A DNA stretch of 52,530 nt from assembly GCF_934190775.1 (NCBI RefSeq), contig NZ_CAKPTG010000019.1:1-52530 (forward strand), in the 5' to 3' direction. A program made the position numbers and the translations under genes. A model generated the notes under the pieces. It worked only from the letters and a program-made list of their open reading frames with translations, was not told the origin of the DNA and made no database searches. Source of the DNA: an uncultured Phascolarctobacterium sp. (GTDB lineage: Bacteria; Bacillota; Negativicutes; Acidaminococcales; Acidaminococcaceae). Shown here in pieces: positions 39,053-48,662 of the stretch. The first letter of the stretch is position 1; each line of letters begins with the position of its first letter.

Positions 39053-41446
39053 ATGTATCCGGCTCATATAAGAAAAGAAATATCTTGTGATGGTAAAGTA
39101 ACTTATTCATTTCAATCTGTTGCTGAGCATTGCCGTAATACAGCAAAATATGCTAGTGAAGCATTAAAGACAGTAGGCTTAGAAAAGACTGCTTATCTTG
39201 CAGGCTTATTACATGACTGTGGCAAATATATGTTCAGGTTTAAACGGTATATTGAAGATGCAGTTATCAATGAGAAAAAAGTTCAGAGAGGTTCTGTTAA
39301 TCATACTTTTGCAGGGGTAAAGCTGATTTTAGCGAAACATGCTAAATATGTTGGAACAAATTACTTCCAAGATTTAACTGTTGAATTGATAGCTTATGCA
39401 ATCGGAGCACATCACGGCTTATTTGACTGCATAAAAGATAAGGATGAAAGTGCCTTTGCTTACAGATTAGAAAAAGAAAACATTGATTCTGAGGAGGCTA
39501 TAGAAAACTTCTATAATGAATGTGCCAGTGAGGATGAAATTGAAAAATTGCTTTTGGAGGCAACAGATGAAATAAAAAATCTTGCCGATATAATAGTTAG
39601 TATAGATAGAACAGAGCATGATGAAGAACATGAAATTCCATTTTATTATTCATTGGTGTGTCGTTTACTGACATCGGCAGTTATAGATGCCGATAGAAAA
39701 GATACTATGGAATTTGAAAAAAATGAGGTAACTAAGCAGGTAAGCTTGGATTGGAGCAAGGCGTTAGAGAATTTTAATTCTTATATTAAAAATTTTAAGA
39801 CAGATCGAGATATAGATTTAGCACGCAAGGAGATTTCTGCTGCATGTGCTGTTGCTGCGCAAAAACCTGAAGGAGTATACAGGTTAAATGTTCCGACTGG
39901 TGGTGGCAAAACTTTAAGTTCATTGCGTTATGCCTTGGAACATGCAAAAAAATATCATAAAAAAAGAATGTTTTTTGTCATGCCTTTACTGTCCATCATT
40001 GAACAAAATGCACAGGAAATAAGAAAAGCAGTACAGGATGATAGTATTATTTTAGAACATCATTCTAATGTCATTGATGATGAAAACAGTGATGTCGAAG
40101 AATTAAATAAGAGAGAGTTGCTTATGCAGTCATGGGATAATCCTATGATTATAACAACATTGGTGCAACTTCTAAATACTATGTTTTTAGGAAAAACCAG
40201 TTCAGTCAGACGTTTTGCATCTCTGTGCAATAGTGTAATTGTTTTTGATGAGGTGCAGTCTTTGCCAAACAAAATGCTTACGCTGTTTAATTTAACTATT
40301 AACTTTCTTGTGAAAAAATGTCACGCAACTGTTATTTTGTGTTCCGCTACCCAACCGTCCTTTGAAAATGCTGAGCATAAATTATTAAACGAGGTTAGTG
40401 ATTTGATTACGTTGCCCTCCGAAACTTTAAAGGTTTTTGAACGTGTGGAATTAGTTGACAAGGGTTCTATGAGCATGGAAGAGTTATCTGATTTTGCTTT
40501 AGAAATAATAAGGAGCAAAAAAAGCCTTCTAGTTGTATGCAATACAAAACGAGAGGCAAAAGAATTATTTGAGAATTTACAGGCTGAAGTAAACAATACC
40601 GTTCCAATGTATCATTTATCTGCCTCGATGTGTACAAAGCATAGAAAAATGATAGTAGAGTCAATGAAAATAGATTTGAGTTTGCCAGATCCTAAACAAA
40701 TAGTTTGCGTTGCAACTCAAGTAATTGAGGCTGGTGTGGATATTTCTTTTAAATGTGTTATTAGATTACAGGCTGGAATGGATAGTGTTGTTCAGGCAGC
40801 AGGAAGATGCAATAGAAATGGCGAAAATAAATTAGAGTCGGTTTACATTGTAAATTTATTGGGAGAGAAACTTCATCGGCTTAAAGAGATTGAAACTGCC
40901 AAAGGAGCAACTGAAAGTTTATTACAGGAAGTTAAAATAAAAAAACATTATACTAGCTTGAACTCCGATGCAGCTATTTCCTTTTATTATAGAAAGCTGT
41001 ACTCTAAGATGGATAAGGGTGAGCAAGATTTTTTAGTACCTAATTTACATAAGTCTTTATACGGATTGTTAAATCAACATGATGTTGCAGATGGTTACTT
41101 TTTGGCGCAACAGTTAAAGACGGTAGGAAAGTATTTTAATGTTTTTGATAATAATACCGTTGAAATGATAGTACCTTATGGGAAGGGGCAAGATGTTATT
41201 AGTGAGCTGAATTCTGAGAAAGCTATGTATAATTTTGTGTATGCTGAGGAAGTTATAAAGCAAGCAACTGGATATACTGTTACATGCTACCAATATCAAA
41301 TAGAAAAATTAAAAGAAGGAAATAAAGATGCAGCAGTGATATATAATGATTATTTTGGCATCTATATCTTGAATGATTCTGCTTACTATGATGATAAGCT
41401 TGGTTTGAATTTAGATGCCATAGGTGGCGAAGGAGTTTTTTATTAA
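39053..41446 (+). CDS. cas3: CRISPR-associated helicase/nuclease Cas3 (type I-C)
   Basis: Cas3 is recruited by Cascade to unwind and degrade target DNA. The 797-residue protein has an N-terminal HD nuclease domain (AYLAGLLHDCGKY, His-Asp at about 54-55; GAHHGLFD) and a superfamily 2 helicase: Walker A PTGGGKT at 281-287, DEVQ box at 399-402, then LCSATQP and the C-terminal motif VQAAGRCNRNGE. It is the first gene of an AT-rich operon cas3-cas5c-cas8c-cas7c-fic. ATG 39053 follows GAGGTG by 6 nt. Confidence 0.95.
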   Translation: MYPAHIRKEISCDGKVTYSFQSVAEHCRNTAKYASEALKTVGLEKTAYLAGLLHDCGKYMFRFKRYIEDAVINEKKVQRGSVNHTFAGVKLILAKHAKYVGTNYFQDLTVELIAYAIGAHHGLFDCIKDKDESAFAYRLEKENIDSEEAIENFYNECASEDEIEKLLLEATDEIKNLADIIVSIDRTEHDEEHEIPFYYSLVCRLLTSAVIDADRKDTMEFEKNEVTKQVSLDWSKALENFNSYIKNFKTDRDIDLARKEISAACAVAAQKPEGVYRLNVPTGGGKTLSSLRYALEHAKKYHKKRMFFVMPLLSIIEQNAQEIRKAVQDDSIILEHHSNVIDDENSDVEELNKRELLMQSWDNPMIITTLVQLLNTMFLGKTSSVRRFASLCNSVIVFDEVQSLPNKMLTLFNLTINFLVKKCHATVILCSATQPSFENAEHKLLNEVSDLITLPSETLKVFERVELVDKGSMSMEELSDFALEIIRSKKSLLVVCNTKREAKELFENLQAEVNNTVPMYHLSASMCTKHRKMIVESMKIDLSLPDPKQIVCVATQVIEAGVDISFKCVIRLQAGMDSVVQAAGRCNRNGENKLESVYIVNLLGEKLHRLKEIETAKGATESLLQEVKIKKHYTSLNSDAAISFYYRKLYSKMDKGEQDFLVPNLHKSLYGLLNQHDVADGYFLAQQLKTVGKYFNVFDNNTVEMIVPYGKGQDVISELNSEKAMYNFVYAEEVIKQATGYTVTCYQYQIEKLKEGNKDAAVIYNDYFGIYILNDSAYYDDKLGLNLDAIGGEGVFY

Positions 41447-41462
41447 GCAATGGAGGTGTCGT

Positions 41463-42209
41463 ATGCATTCTAATAATGTCGAATTTGAGGTTTATGGTAA
41501 TTATGCACTTTTTAGTGATCCAATCATGCGTGTAGGTGGTGAGAAGTGTTCTTATCAGGTGCCTACATATGAAGCATTAAAAGGTGTTTTAATGTCTGTA
41601 TATTGGAAGCCAACCATCATTTGGTACATTGACAAGGTGCGTGTAATGAATCAGATTCAAACAGAGGTTAAAGGCGTCCGTCCAATTAAATACACTGGTA
41701 ATGGAAATGATTTGGCATATTATACATACCTGAAAAATTGCCGGTATCAAGTCCAGGCGCATTTTGAATGGAATAAGAACCGACCTGAGTTGGAAGGTGA
41801 CCGAAATGAGAATAAACATCATAATATTGCAAAACGGATGATATTGAAAGGCGGCCGCCGAGATGTTTTTTTGGGAACACGCGAATGTCAGGCTTATGTA
41901 GAGCCTTGTAAATTTGGTGAAGGTGCTGGGGCCTATGATGATGTTAATGAATTGGCTTTTGGTGTTATGTATCATGGTATTACTTATCCGGATGAATTTT
42001 ATTCTTCTGAAACTAAGGACTGCATGACTGTACGTTTTTGGCGACCGGTTATGAAAAAAGGAGTTATTGATTTCATACGGCCTGAAGAGTGCACTGCTAC
42101 TAAGAGAATTCATCCGATGAAAATGAAAATTTTTGAAGATAAGAAGAATTTTAGTGGTTTAGATGAGTTCGAACAAGAGAAAGGAGGAACAATAGATGAG
42201 TTTGTTTAA
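41463..42209 (+). CDS. cas5c: Cas5c (Cas5d), pre-crRNA processing endoribonuclease
   Basis: In type I-C, Cas5 replaces Cas6: it cuts the repeat hairpin and stays on the crRNA 5' handle. The 248-residue protein begins with the ferredoxin-like fold (FEVYGNYALFSDPIMRVGGEKCSYQVPTYEALKG). Tyr47 and the Lys118-His119 pair in ENKHHNIAKRM align by count with the catalytic Tyr46-Lys116-His117 known from Bacillus halodurans Cas5d. ATG 41463 follows GGAGG; the ORF extension upstream overlaps cas3. The 3' end overlaps cas8c by 14 bp. Confidence 0.95.
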   Translation: MHSNNVEFEVYGNYALFSDPIMRVGGEKCSYQVPTYEALKGVLMSVYWKPTIIWYIDKVRVMNQIQTEVKGVRPIKYTGNGNDLAYYTYLKNCRYQVQAHFEWNKNRPELEGDRNENKHHNIAKRMILKGGRRDVFLGTRECQAYVEPCKFGEGAGAYDDVNELAFGVMYHGITYPDEFYSSETKDCMTVRFWRPVMKKGVIDFIRPEECTATKRIHPMKMKIFEDKKNFSGLDEFEQEKGGTIDEFV

Positions 42210-44058
42210 TAAAGCCTATGAGACATATGAATACCATAAGTCATTAGTAGGAATGCTTGCAGCCGGCAAATCACCTTTATTGCCAATTTCGCATATTTTG
42301 AAAAATGTACAAATTGAAGTAAGCATTAATCTAAATGGCGAATTTGTAAGTGCAAGAGCATTGGATAAAAAAAGCAAAGATCCTAATGTGCCTTTTGAGC
42401 AGCCAACTATTATTCCTGTAACAATAGAATCCGGTAGTCGTTCCGGCAAGAATCCGGCAGCGCATCCATTAAGCGATAAATTAGATTATCTGATTCCAAC
42501 AGAAAACAATAAGCATCAGGAATATATGAATTTATTAGCAAATTGGGAAGCCTCACCAGAATATGGCGATATAAAACTAAGTGCTATAAAGAAGTATCTT
42601 GATGGAGAAACAATTGTCAAGGATTTAGTAAGAGAACAACTTTTGGAATTGGATAAAAATAACAAAATAGCTGACAAAAAAATTAATGGTGTAGAACCAT
42701 TGCAATGCATGGTGCGTTGGCGTGTTTTGGGAACAGACGTAGAAGAATGTTGGCGTGATAAACAGCTATTCCAAAAATGGGCTTCTTATTATGACACTCA
42801 AATGCAAAATAATGAGAAATTCATTACGGACCTTTGCATGATTTCTGGAGAACAAGAAATTCTTGCACCTATGGTTCCTAAAGGCATTGTAAATATGCAG
42901 GCAAATGCTAAATTGATTTCTTCTAATGATACTGCAAATTTTGTTTTTCGTGGACGCTTTACTGATGCCGAACAAGCAAGCAGTGTGGGATATTCAACCT
43001 TTCAGAAAGTGTTTGTGATTTTGCAGTGGCTGGCCAATAATTCTGAAACTAGCTTTTGCGTATCTGATAGAACTTTTTTGTGTTGGAATCCTAAAGGAAA
43101 ACCTGTACCAAAGTTTAATAAGAGTATATTTGGCGATAAAAAGAAAACAATTTTTATTCCTTCTGATTATCGCAAAGAATTGTACAATACCTTGGCTGGA
43201 TTTAAAAATGATTTACCTAATGATGAGGATGTAATTATAGCAGCTTTTGATGCAGCAACAACCGGTCGATTATCATTGGTATATTATAATGAATTAAAGG
43301 CATCTGATTTTTTTGAAAGAATTAATAGCTGGTATAATAGTTGTTATTGGTATTATTATCAAAATATCCAATCACCGTTGTTGTATGATATAGTGCGTTT
43401 TGCTTTCGGTGTTCAGCGGGGCAATGATGATAACAGCAAAGTTGAAGTTGATGATAAGCTTTTAAAACAACATATGCAGAGGCTGTTTAAGTGTCTTATT
43501 GAGAAACTGCCTATGCCTTATGATATAGTAATGGCATTAACTGCCAAGGCTTCAATGCCTAAAAGCTATAATAAGAAAAATCGTGAAAAGATACTTTCTG
43601 TAGCTTGTGCGGTCATAAGAAAGTATTATAATGATAAGGCCCAAAAGGAGGAATGGAATATGAGCCTTGATAAAAATAAGTTGAATCGTGATTATTTATA
43701 TGGCAGATTATTAGCTGTATTTGAAAAGCTAGAGATTGACGCAATGAAGAGCCGGTACGGCTATACTGATAATGATATCAGGGAAACTCATGCTGATAAA
43801 TTGTGGAATTTTTATTGTGCTAAGCCGGAAAGTGGTACAGCGAATATTAATGGTGCTTTAAGACCTTATTTGAAGTATTTGCCGGATACAAGAAAAAACT
43901 TCTATTTGGGGCTTATTGGCGAAATTATGGGCAAAATAGGTGAAACAGCTGATAAAATCCGCAATAAAAGTTTGGAACCCTGTTATTTGATGGGGTATTA
44001 TGATCAGCGCAATGATTTATATACATCTAAAAAAGACAAACAAGAGGAGGATAAGTAA
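42196..44058 (+). CDS. cas8c: Cas8c (Csd1), large subunit of type I-C Cascade
   Basis: Cas8c recognises the PAM and is the large Cascade subunit. The 620-residue protein matches the Csd1 family in length and place, with GRLSLVYYNELKASDFFERINSWY in the middle and LWNFYCAKPESG and NFYLGLIGEIMGKIGETADK near the C-terminus. Its start overlaps the end of cas5c. An internal ribosome binding site and ATG in the same frame (43660) should give Cas11c from its last 132 codons. Confidence 0.93.
   Translation: MSLFNKAYETYEYHKSLVGMLAAGKSPLLPISHILKNVQIEVSINLNGEFVSARALDKKSKDPNVPFEQPTIIPVTIESGSRSGKNPAAHPLSDKLDYLIPTENNKHQEYMNLLANWEASPEYGDIKLSAIKKYLDGETIVKDLVREQLLELDKNNKIADKKINGVEPLQCMVRWRVLGTDVEECWRDKQLFQKWASYYDTQMQNNEKFITDLCMISGEQEILAPMVPKGIVNMQANAKLISSNDTANFVFRGRFTDAEQASSVGYSTFQKVFVILQWLANNSETSFCVSDRTFLCWNPKGKPVPKFNKSIFGDKKKTIFIPSDYRKELYNTLAGFKNDLPNDEDVIIAAFDAATTGRLSLVYYNELKASDFFERINSWYNSCYWYYYQNIQSPLLYDIVRFAFGVQRGNDDNSKVEVDDKLLKQHMQRLFKCLIEKLPMPYDIVMALTAKASMPKSYNKKNREKILSVACAVIRKYYNDKAQKEEWNMSLDKNKLNRDYLYGRLLAVFEKLEIDAMKSRYGYTDNDIRETHADKLWNFYCAKPESGTANINGALRPYLKYLPDTRKNFYLGLIGEIMGKIGETADKIRNKSLEPCYLMGYYDQRNDLYTSKKDKQEEDK
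43660..44058 (+). CDS. cas11c: Cas11c small subunit from an internal start in cas8c
   Basis: Inside cas8c a perfect AAAAGGAGG (43643-43651) lies 8 nt before an in-frame ATG at 43660. Translation from here yields a 132-residue helical C-terminal protein (MSLDKNKLNRDYLYGRLLAV). It is established for type I-C that the Cascade small subunit is made from such an internal start within cas8c. The strong Shine-Dalgarno sequence inside a coding region is hard to explain otherwise. Confidence 0.8.
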   Translation: MSLDKNKLNRDYLYGRLLAVFEKLEIDAMKSRYGYTDNDIRETHADKLWNFYCAKPESGTANINGALRPYLKYLPDTRKNFYLGLIGEIMGKIGETADKIRNKSLEPCYLMGYYDQRNDLYTSKKDKQEEDK

Positions 44059-44059
44059 A

Positions 44060-44983
44060 ATGGCAGAATTAAGCAACAAAATTGACTTTGTATTATTGGT
44101 AAGTGTAAAAATGGCAAATCCCAATGGTGATCCGCTGAATGGTAATCGCCCGCGTATTGATTATGGAAGCTATGGTGAAATTACAGCTGAATGTATTAAG
44201 CGTAAAATCCGTAATCGTATGCAGGATTTGGGATATCCTATTTTTGTACAGTCTAATGATCGCAGCGATGATGGCTTTACTTCTTTGAGCGATCGAGCAT
44301 CAGCACTTATTGCTAAAAAGCTTGAAGAAAAGAATTCAGCAGAAGATAAGAGTGATAAGAAAGCAAAGAAAGGTGACAAAGTTAGTCCGGAGCAGTATGC
44401 TGCCTGGACATGTGAAACTTGGCTTGATGTGCGTAGCTTTGGACAGGTATTCGCATTTAATAATAAAAAAGATAAAGAAGCAGCAGGTGTTTCAGTAGGT
44501 GTAAGAGGACCTATCTCGATTCATCAGGCAGTAAGCATTGATCCCGTTGAAGTATGCTCTTATCAAATTACTAAAAGCGTTAATGGCGAAAATAAAGAGG
44601 GCAAAGAAGGAAAATCTTCTGATACAATGGGCATGAAGCACATGATAAAGTTTGGTATGTATGAAATTAAGGGTGCCATTAATGTTCAGCTTGCAATGAA
44701 AACTGGTTTTACAGATGAAGATGCTGAGGTAGTCAAAAAATGTTTATTAACTCTGTTTGAAAATGATGCTTCTTCGGCTCGTCCGGATGGCTCTATGGAA
44801 GTTGTTAAGTTGTATTGGTGGAAGCATAATTGCAAGGAAGGGCAGTACTCTTCTGCTAAGGTTCATCGTTCTGTTAAAGTAAAGCTTAAGGAAGGTATTG
44901 CTGAGGCACTGTCTGCAGATGATTATGATATTGTTGTTGATGAATTGACTGGACTTGTTCCCGAAGTTAAAGAAGGAATGTAA
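44060..44983 (+). CDS. cas7c: Cas7c (Csd2), crRNA backbone subunit
   Basis: Cas7 polymerises along the spacer part of the crRNA. The 307-residue protein has the Csd2 pattern VSVKMANPNGDPLNGNRPRID near the N-terminus, WLDVRSFGQVFAF and VRGPISIHQAVSIDP, typical of I-C. ATG 44060 follows GAGGAGG; the stop of cas8c is 2 bp before it. Its own stop is 1 bp before the fic ATG. Confidence 0.95.
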   Translation: MAELSNKIDFVLLVSVKMANPNGDPLNGNRPRIDYGSYGEITAECIKRKIRNRMQDLGYPIFVQSNDRSDDGFTSLSDRASALIAKKLEEKNSAEDKSDKKAKKGDKVSPEQYAAWTCETWLDVRSFGQVFAFNNKKDKEAAGVSVGVRGPISIHQAVSIDPVEVCSYQITKSVNGENKEGKEGKSSDTMGMKHMIKFGMYEIKGAINVQLAMKTGFTDEDAEVVKKCLLTLFENDASSARPDGSMEVVKLYWWKHNCKEGQYSSAKVHRSVKVKLKEGIAEALSADDYDIVVDELTGLVPEVKEGM

Positions 44984-44984
44984 T

Positions 44985-45824
44985 ATGCAGAAAGATTGGT
45001 ATCAAGACTTAAATGAATATATTCGTTTGGGTGAACCAAAGCTGGAAGAAAAAACAGTTGCCTGGCAGACTGCAATTGGTTTACAGGCAGTAGATGGCCT
45101 TTCTACTTCTAATTACTTACTGGAAACAGCTAAAGAGAATATTGAAGGCAAAATCACTATTAGTGAAGCTAATGCTAAAATCAGTAGTTATTATGAGGAA
45201 TGTAACGATAGGAAAGCTATTGAAGCTGGAACGAAAGAAGCGGATATTGTAGCCGGTAGGATTACTGCAATATTGGGAGAAAAAACATTTAGCTTTTCTC
45301 CTGCTTATTGGATTTCCATACATAAAAACCTTTTTGCGAATGTATTTGCTCATGCCGGAGAGGTCAGAACCTATAATATTAGTAAAAATGAATGGGTTTT
45401 GAATGGAAAAAGTGTTTTTTACGCATCTTATGATAGCATTCCCATGACACTCGACTATGATTTTAATACTGAAAAGAGATTTTCTTATAGAAATCTTAGC
45501 GAGAGTGAAATCGTTAAGCATATAGCAAAATTTACTTGTGATATATGGCAGATACATCCTTTTTGCGAAGGAAACACTCGCTCAACTGCTGTTTTTATCA
45601 TAAAGTATTTGAATTCTTTAGGATATTCCATAGGTAATGAAGCTTTTGCTAAGTATTCCTGGTATTTCCGTAATGCTTTGGTTAGAGCAAACTATAATGA
45701 TTTGCAAAATGGAGTTCATGCTACTACGGTGTATTTAGAGAAATTCTTTGAGAATTTACTATATAACGGAAATAATGAATTAAAGAATCGTTATTTGCAT
45801 ATTGATTGGCATGAGGAAGAATAG
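44985..45824 (+). CDS. fic: Fic-domain protein coupled to the cas operon
   Basis: Fic proteins transfer AMP or similar groups to target proteins. The 279-residue protein has the full active-site motif HPFCEGNTR (191-199, catalytic His191) and the beta-hairpin flap region near VRTYNISKNEW. N-terminal residues about 30-72 (AIGLQAVDGLSTSNYLLETA, then NIEGKITISEANAKISSYYEE) resemble the VbhA-like inhibitory helix region fused to Fic in other bacteria. Hand alignment places Asp37-Gly38 where the inhibitory Glu-Gly would be; this is tentative. ATG 44985 lies 1 bp after the cas7c stop, so fic is cotranscribed and probably translationally coupled with the effector genes. It is not a standard I-C component. 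Confidence 0.9.
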   Translation: MQKDWYQDLNEYIRLGEPKLEEKTVAWQTAIGLQAVDGLSTSNYLLETAKENIEGKITISEANAKISSYYEECNDRKAIEAGTKEADIVAGRITAILGEKTFSFSPAYWISIHKNLFANVFAHAGEVRTYNISKNEWVLNGKSVFYASYDSIPMTLDYDFNTEKRFSYRNLSESEIVKHIAKFTCDIWQIHPFCEGNTRSTAVFIIKYLNSLGYSIGNEAFAKYSWYFRNALVRANYNDLQNGVHATTVYLEKFFENLLYNGNNELKNRYLHIDWHEEE

Positions 45825-46006
45825 TCTAGATTTATCCTGTGCGAAGTTATATGGAACATAAAATTTAGCTTAGGTTCGCAACTTGAGCTAGAATGGGAAA
45901 CTAAAAGTTTTCTCACGTCAAAATAAAATTCTTGAGTATTTGAGTTGAGCCGGTTCGCAAAAAATGCTTGACTTAAATTAATAGAGAAGTAATTTGTTTT
46001 GATGCG
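45825..46006 (+). promoter_or_regulatory. CRISPR leader
   Basis: An AT-rich, gene-free stretch between fic and the first repeat. GGTTCGCAA occurs twice (45873 and 45952), 79 bp apart. TTGACT (45968-45973) with TAATTT 16 bp on could start the pre-crRNA close to the first repeat. Perfect repeats at this end and degenerate ones at the far end place the leader here. Confidence 0.7.
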
Positions 46007-48578
46007 GTCGCTCCCGTGAGGGAGCGTGGATTGAAATCTGACAGCGCTTACATGTATACCACTGCTGACAGTCGCTCCCGTGAGGGAGCGTGGATTGAAA
46101 TCTGACTGCCGTTGGTAAAGTTGTAGATAAGGTGCGTCGCTCCCGTGAGGGAGCGTGGATTGAAATATTCTGGATACAATATTTGCCATTGCACGCTCTG
46201 TCGTCGCTCCCGTGAGGGAGCGTGGATTGAAATTACAATCTGCTGGCGCTGATCCGTGACCATACGAGTCGCTCCCGTGAGGGAGCGTGGATTGAAATTC
46301 TCACTTCGATGGATATTGGGGATTCTATCTGGTCGCTCCCGTGAGGGAGCGTGGATTGAAATAGGAAACTATCATCCGCAAGTTCAATCCGATTGGCGTC
46401 GCTCCCGTGAGGGAGCGTGGATTGAAATATTTTTTATTTTTATCTCTTACCCTTACCTCTTGTCGCTCCCGTGAGGGAGCGTGGATTGAAATGAAGCATC
46501 ATCAGTCCAATTCAGAATCATCCACCGTCGCTCCCGTGAGGGAGCGTGGATTGAAATTGTTATCAAAGATATTTTGACAGCTAGAGCTACAGGTCGCTCC
46601 CGTGAGGGAGCGTGGATTGAAATTGTAGGATTTCGGCGGCCTCTGATGCCGGGGCAAAGTCGCTCCCGTGAGGGAGCGTGGATTGAAATGTTCGGTTAAT
46701 GGCGCAAAACCCGATTCTAAAGGGTCGCTCCCGTGAGGGAGCGTGGATTGAAATCCCAATATGGGACTGACAGAATATGTAGACGCTGAGTCGCTCCCGT
46801 GAGGGAGCGTGGATTGAAATTGAGAGCGAAGCTAACGCCGCTCAGAGCGCGCAGGGTCGCTCCCGTGAGGGAGCGTGGATTGAAATCGCCAACATCTGGA
46901 AGAGCCAGCTAATCAGCAGCGTCGCTCCCGTGAGGGAGCGTGGATTGAAATGTTTGTTCCCGGTATTGGAACACGATGAAGAAGCGTCGCTCCCGTGAGG
47001 GAGCGTGGATTGAAATTGAAAAAAGATTATCTCACAGCGATTGAATTGCGTCGCTCCCGTGAGGGAGCGTGGATTGAAATCACGCAAGCAGTAAAAAGAA
47101 CTGGACTTATCATAGTCGCTCCCGTGAGGGAGCGTGGATTGAAATACCTGTGGAGTGCTGTAAAAATTGCAGAGCAAAGTCGCTCCCGTGAGGGAGCGTG
47201 GATTGAAATATTATCTAAGACTGTTTGCCAAAAAGTGGGTAAGAGTCGCTCCCGTGAGGGAGCGTGGATTGAAATCAGGAAGACGCTTTGACCATGATTG
47301 CCAAAAAAGGTCGCTCCCGTGAGGGAGCGTGGATTGAAATTATCATGAAGTTAGTGAGGAGTGCAAAAATAGGCGTCGCTCCCGTGAGGGAGCGTGGATT
47401 GAAATAACACCAGAGGGCAAGCCATAATTAGGATTAGCAGGTCGCTCCCGTGAGGGAGCGTGGATTGAAATATTATGCTTGTATATACCATACCATACCG
47501 GATTGTCGCTCCCGTGAGGGAGCGTGGATTGAAATACTTATTTCATAATTATAATATATGAATATAATGTCGCTCCCGTGAGGGAGCGTGGATTGAAATA
47601 CCAAACAAAAATTGACCAAGATATGTAGCGGCCGGTCGCTCCCGTGAGGGAGCGTGGATTGAAATCGCGGCTCAAGAATCTTAAATCTCGCAACATGCGG
47701 TCGCTCCCGTGAGGGAGCGTGGATTGAAATTATTGAGCAGACTAAGGCTCTCGTTGAAAAGTAGTCGCTCCCGTGAGGGAGCGTGGATTGAAATACGGCA
47801 TGCGGCGTAGACTTCTCCCTTTGCACAGTCGCTCCCGTGAGGGAGCGTGGATTGAAATAGCTTTGCTTATATCAATGCCGAAGGGCGCACGGGTCGCTCC
47901 CGTGAGGGAGCGTGGATTGAAATTTTTTGGCTTTGCTTTCCAGCGACCACTCTCGCACGTCGCTCCCGTGAGGGAGCGTGGATTGAAATCGTCAAGGCTC
48001 GTATATGATAAATGGGTTAATCGTCGCTCCCGTGAGGGAGCGTGGATTGAAATGGCTCCCGTGACGTTATCGGCGAGCTTACCCCAAGTCGCTCCCGTGA
48101 GGGAGCGTGGATTGAAATAGTATGTATGACAATAGCGATGTTGATGACTGGCGGTCGCTCCCGTGAGGGAGCGTGGATTGAAGTAAAATGCCTTGCAAGG
48201 CACTCGCAGAAGTCAGCTAGTCGCTCCCGCGAGGGAGCGAGGATTGCAATTGGTTATCACTGTAGATGCTAACGCTTATATGTGGGTGCTGTTGCCCGCG
48301 AGGGAGCGAGGATTGAAATTGGTTATCACGGCGCTGGATGGCGGTGAAGCAGGTCGCTCCCGCGAGGGAGCGTGGATTGAAATGGCGGCATGATGGAACA
48401 GCAGAGCGTGACCATACAGTCGCTCCCGCGAGGGAGCGTGGATTGAAATACTGTAATGCATTATGATCCAGTTTACGAAAACGTCGCTCCCGCGAGGGAG
48501 CGTGGATTGAAATAATCTGCGCATATAATTACGCAGCCTTTTCTCTCGTCGCTCCCGTAAGGGAGTGTGGATTGAAAC
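46007..48578 (+). CRISPR. Type I-C CRISPR array, 40 repeats and 39 spacers
   Basis: The 31-bp repeat begins GTCGCTCCCGTGAGGGAGCG and ends TGGATTGAAAT, with a 7-bp stem CGCTCCC/GGGAGCG. Spacers are 33-36 bp, apart from one of 40 bp. The first 33 repeats appear perfect. Repeat 34 (48154) ends GAAGT; repeats 35-39 (48220-48513) have GCGA in the loop, with repeat 36 only 29 bp; the last (48548) has GTAA in the loop and ends GAAAC. Degeneration at the 3' end puts the leader at 46006. No spacer matches elsewhere in this window by eye. Confidence 0.98.
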
Positions 48579-48662
48579 ACTGAACACGGTTGGATTTTCG
48601 GTTTTGTTAATGTAAATGTAAATGACGTATTCTGATGAGCCTAAAGGGAAAGGAGAACTCTT

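Noticed and set aside
46007..48578. Self-targeting spacers against genes in this window
   Set aside because: No long match was found by eye. The only convincing self-match is that of the separate crRNA-like gene to the cas promoter.
46048..48587. ORFs of 66-153 codons on both strands within the array
   Set aside because: They translate the CRISPR repeats (FNPRSLTGAT, RSREGAWIE and similar) and are not proteins.
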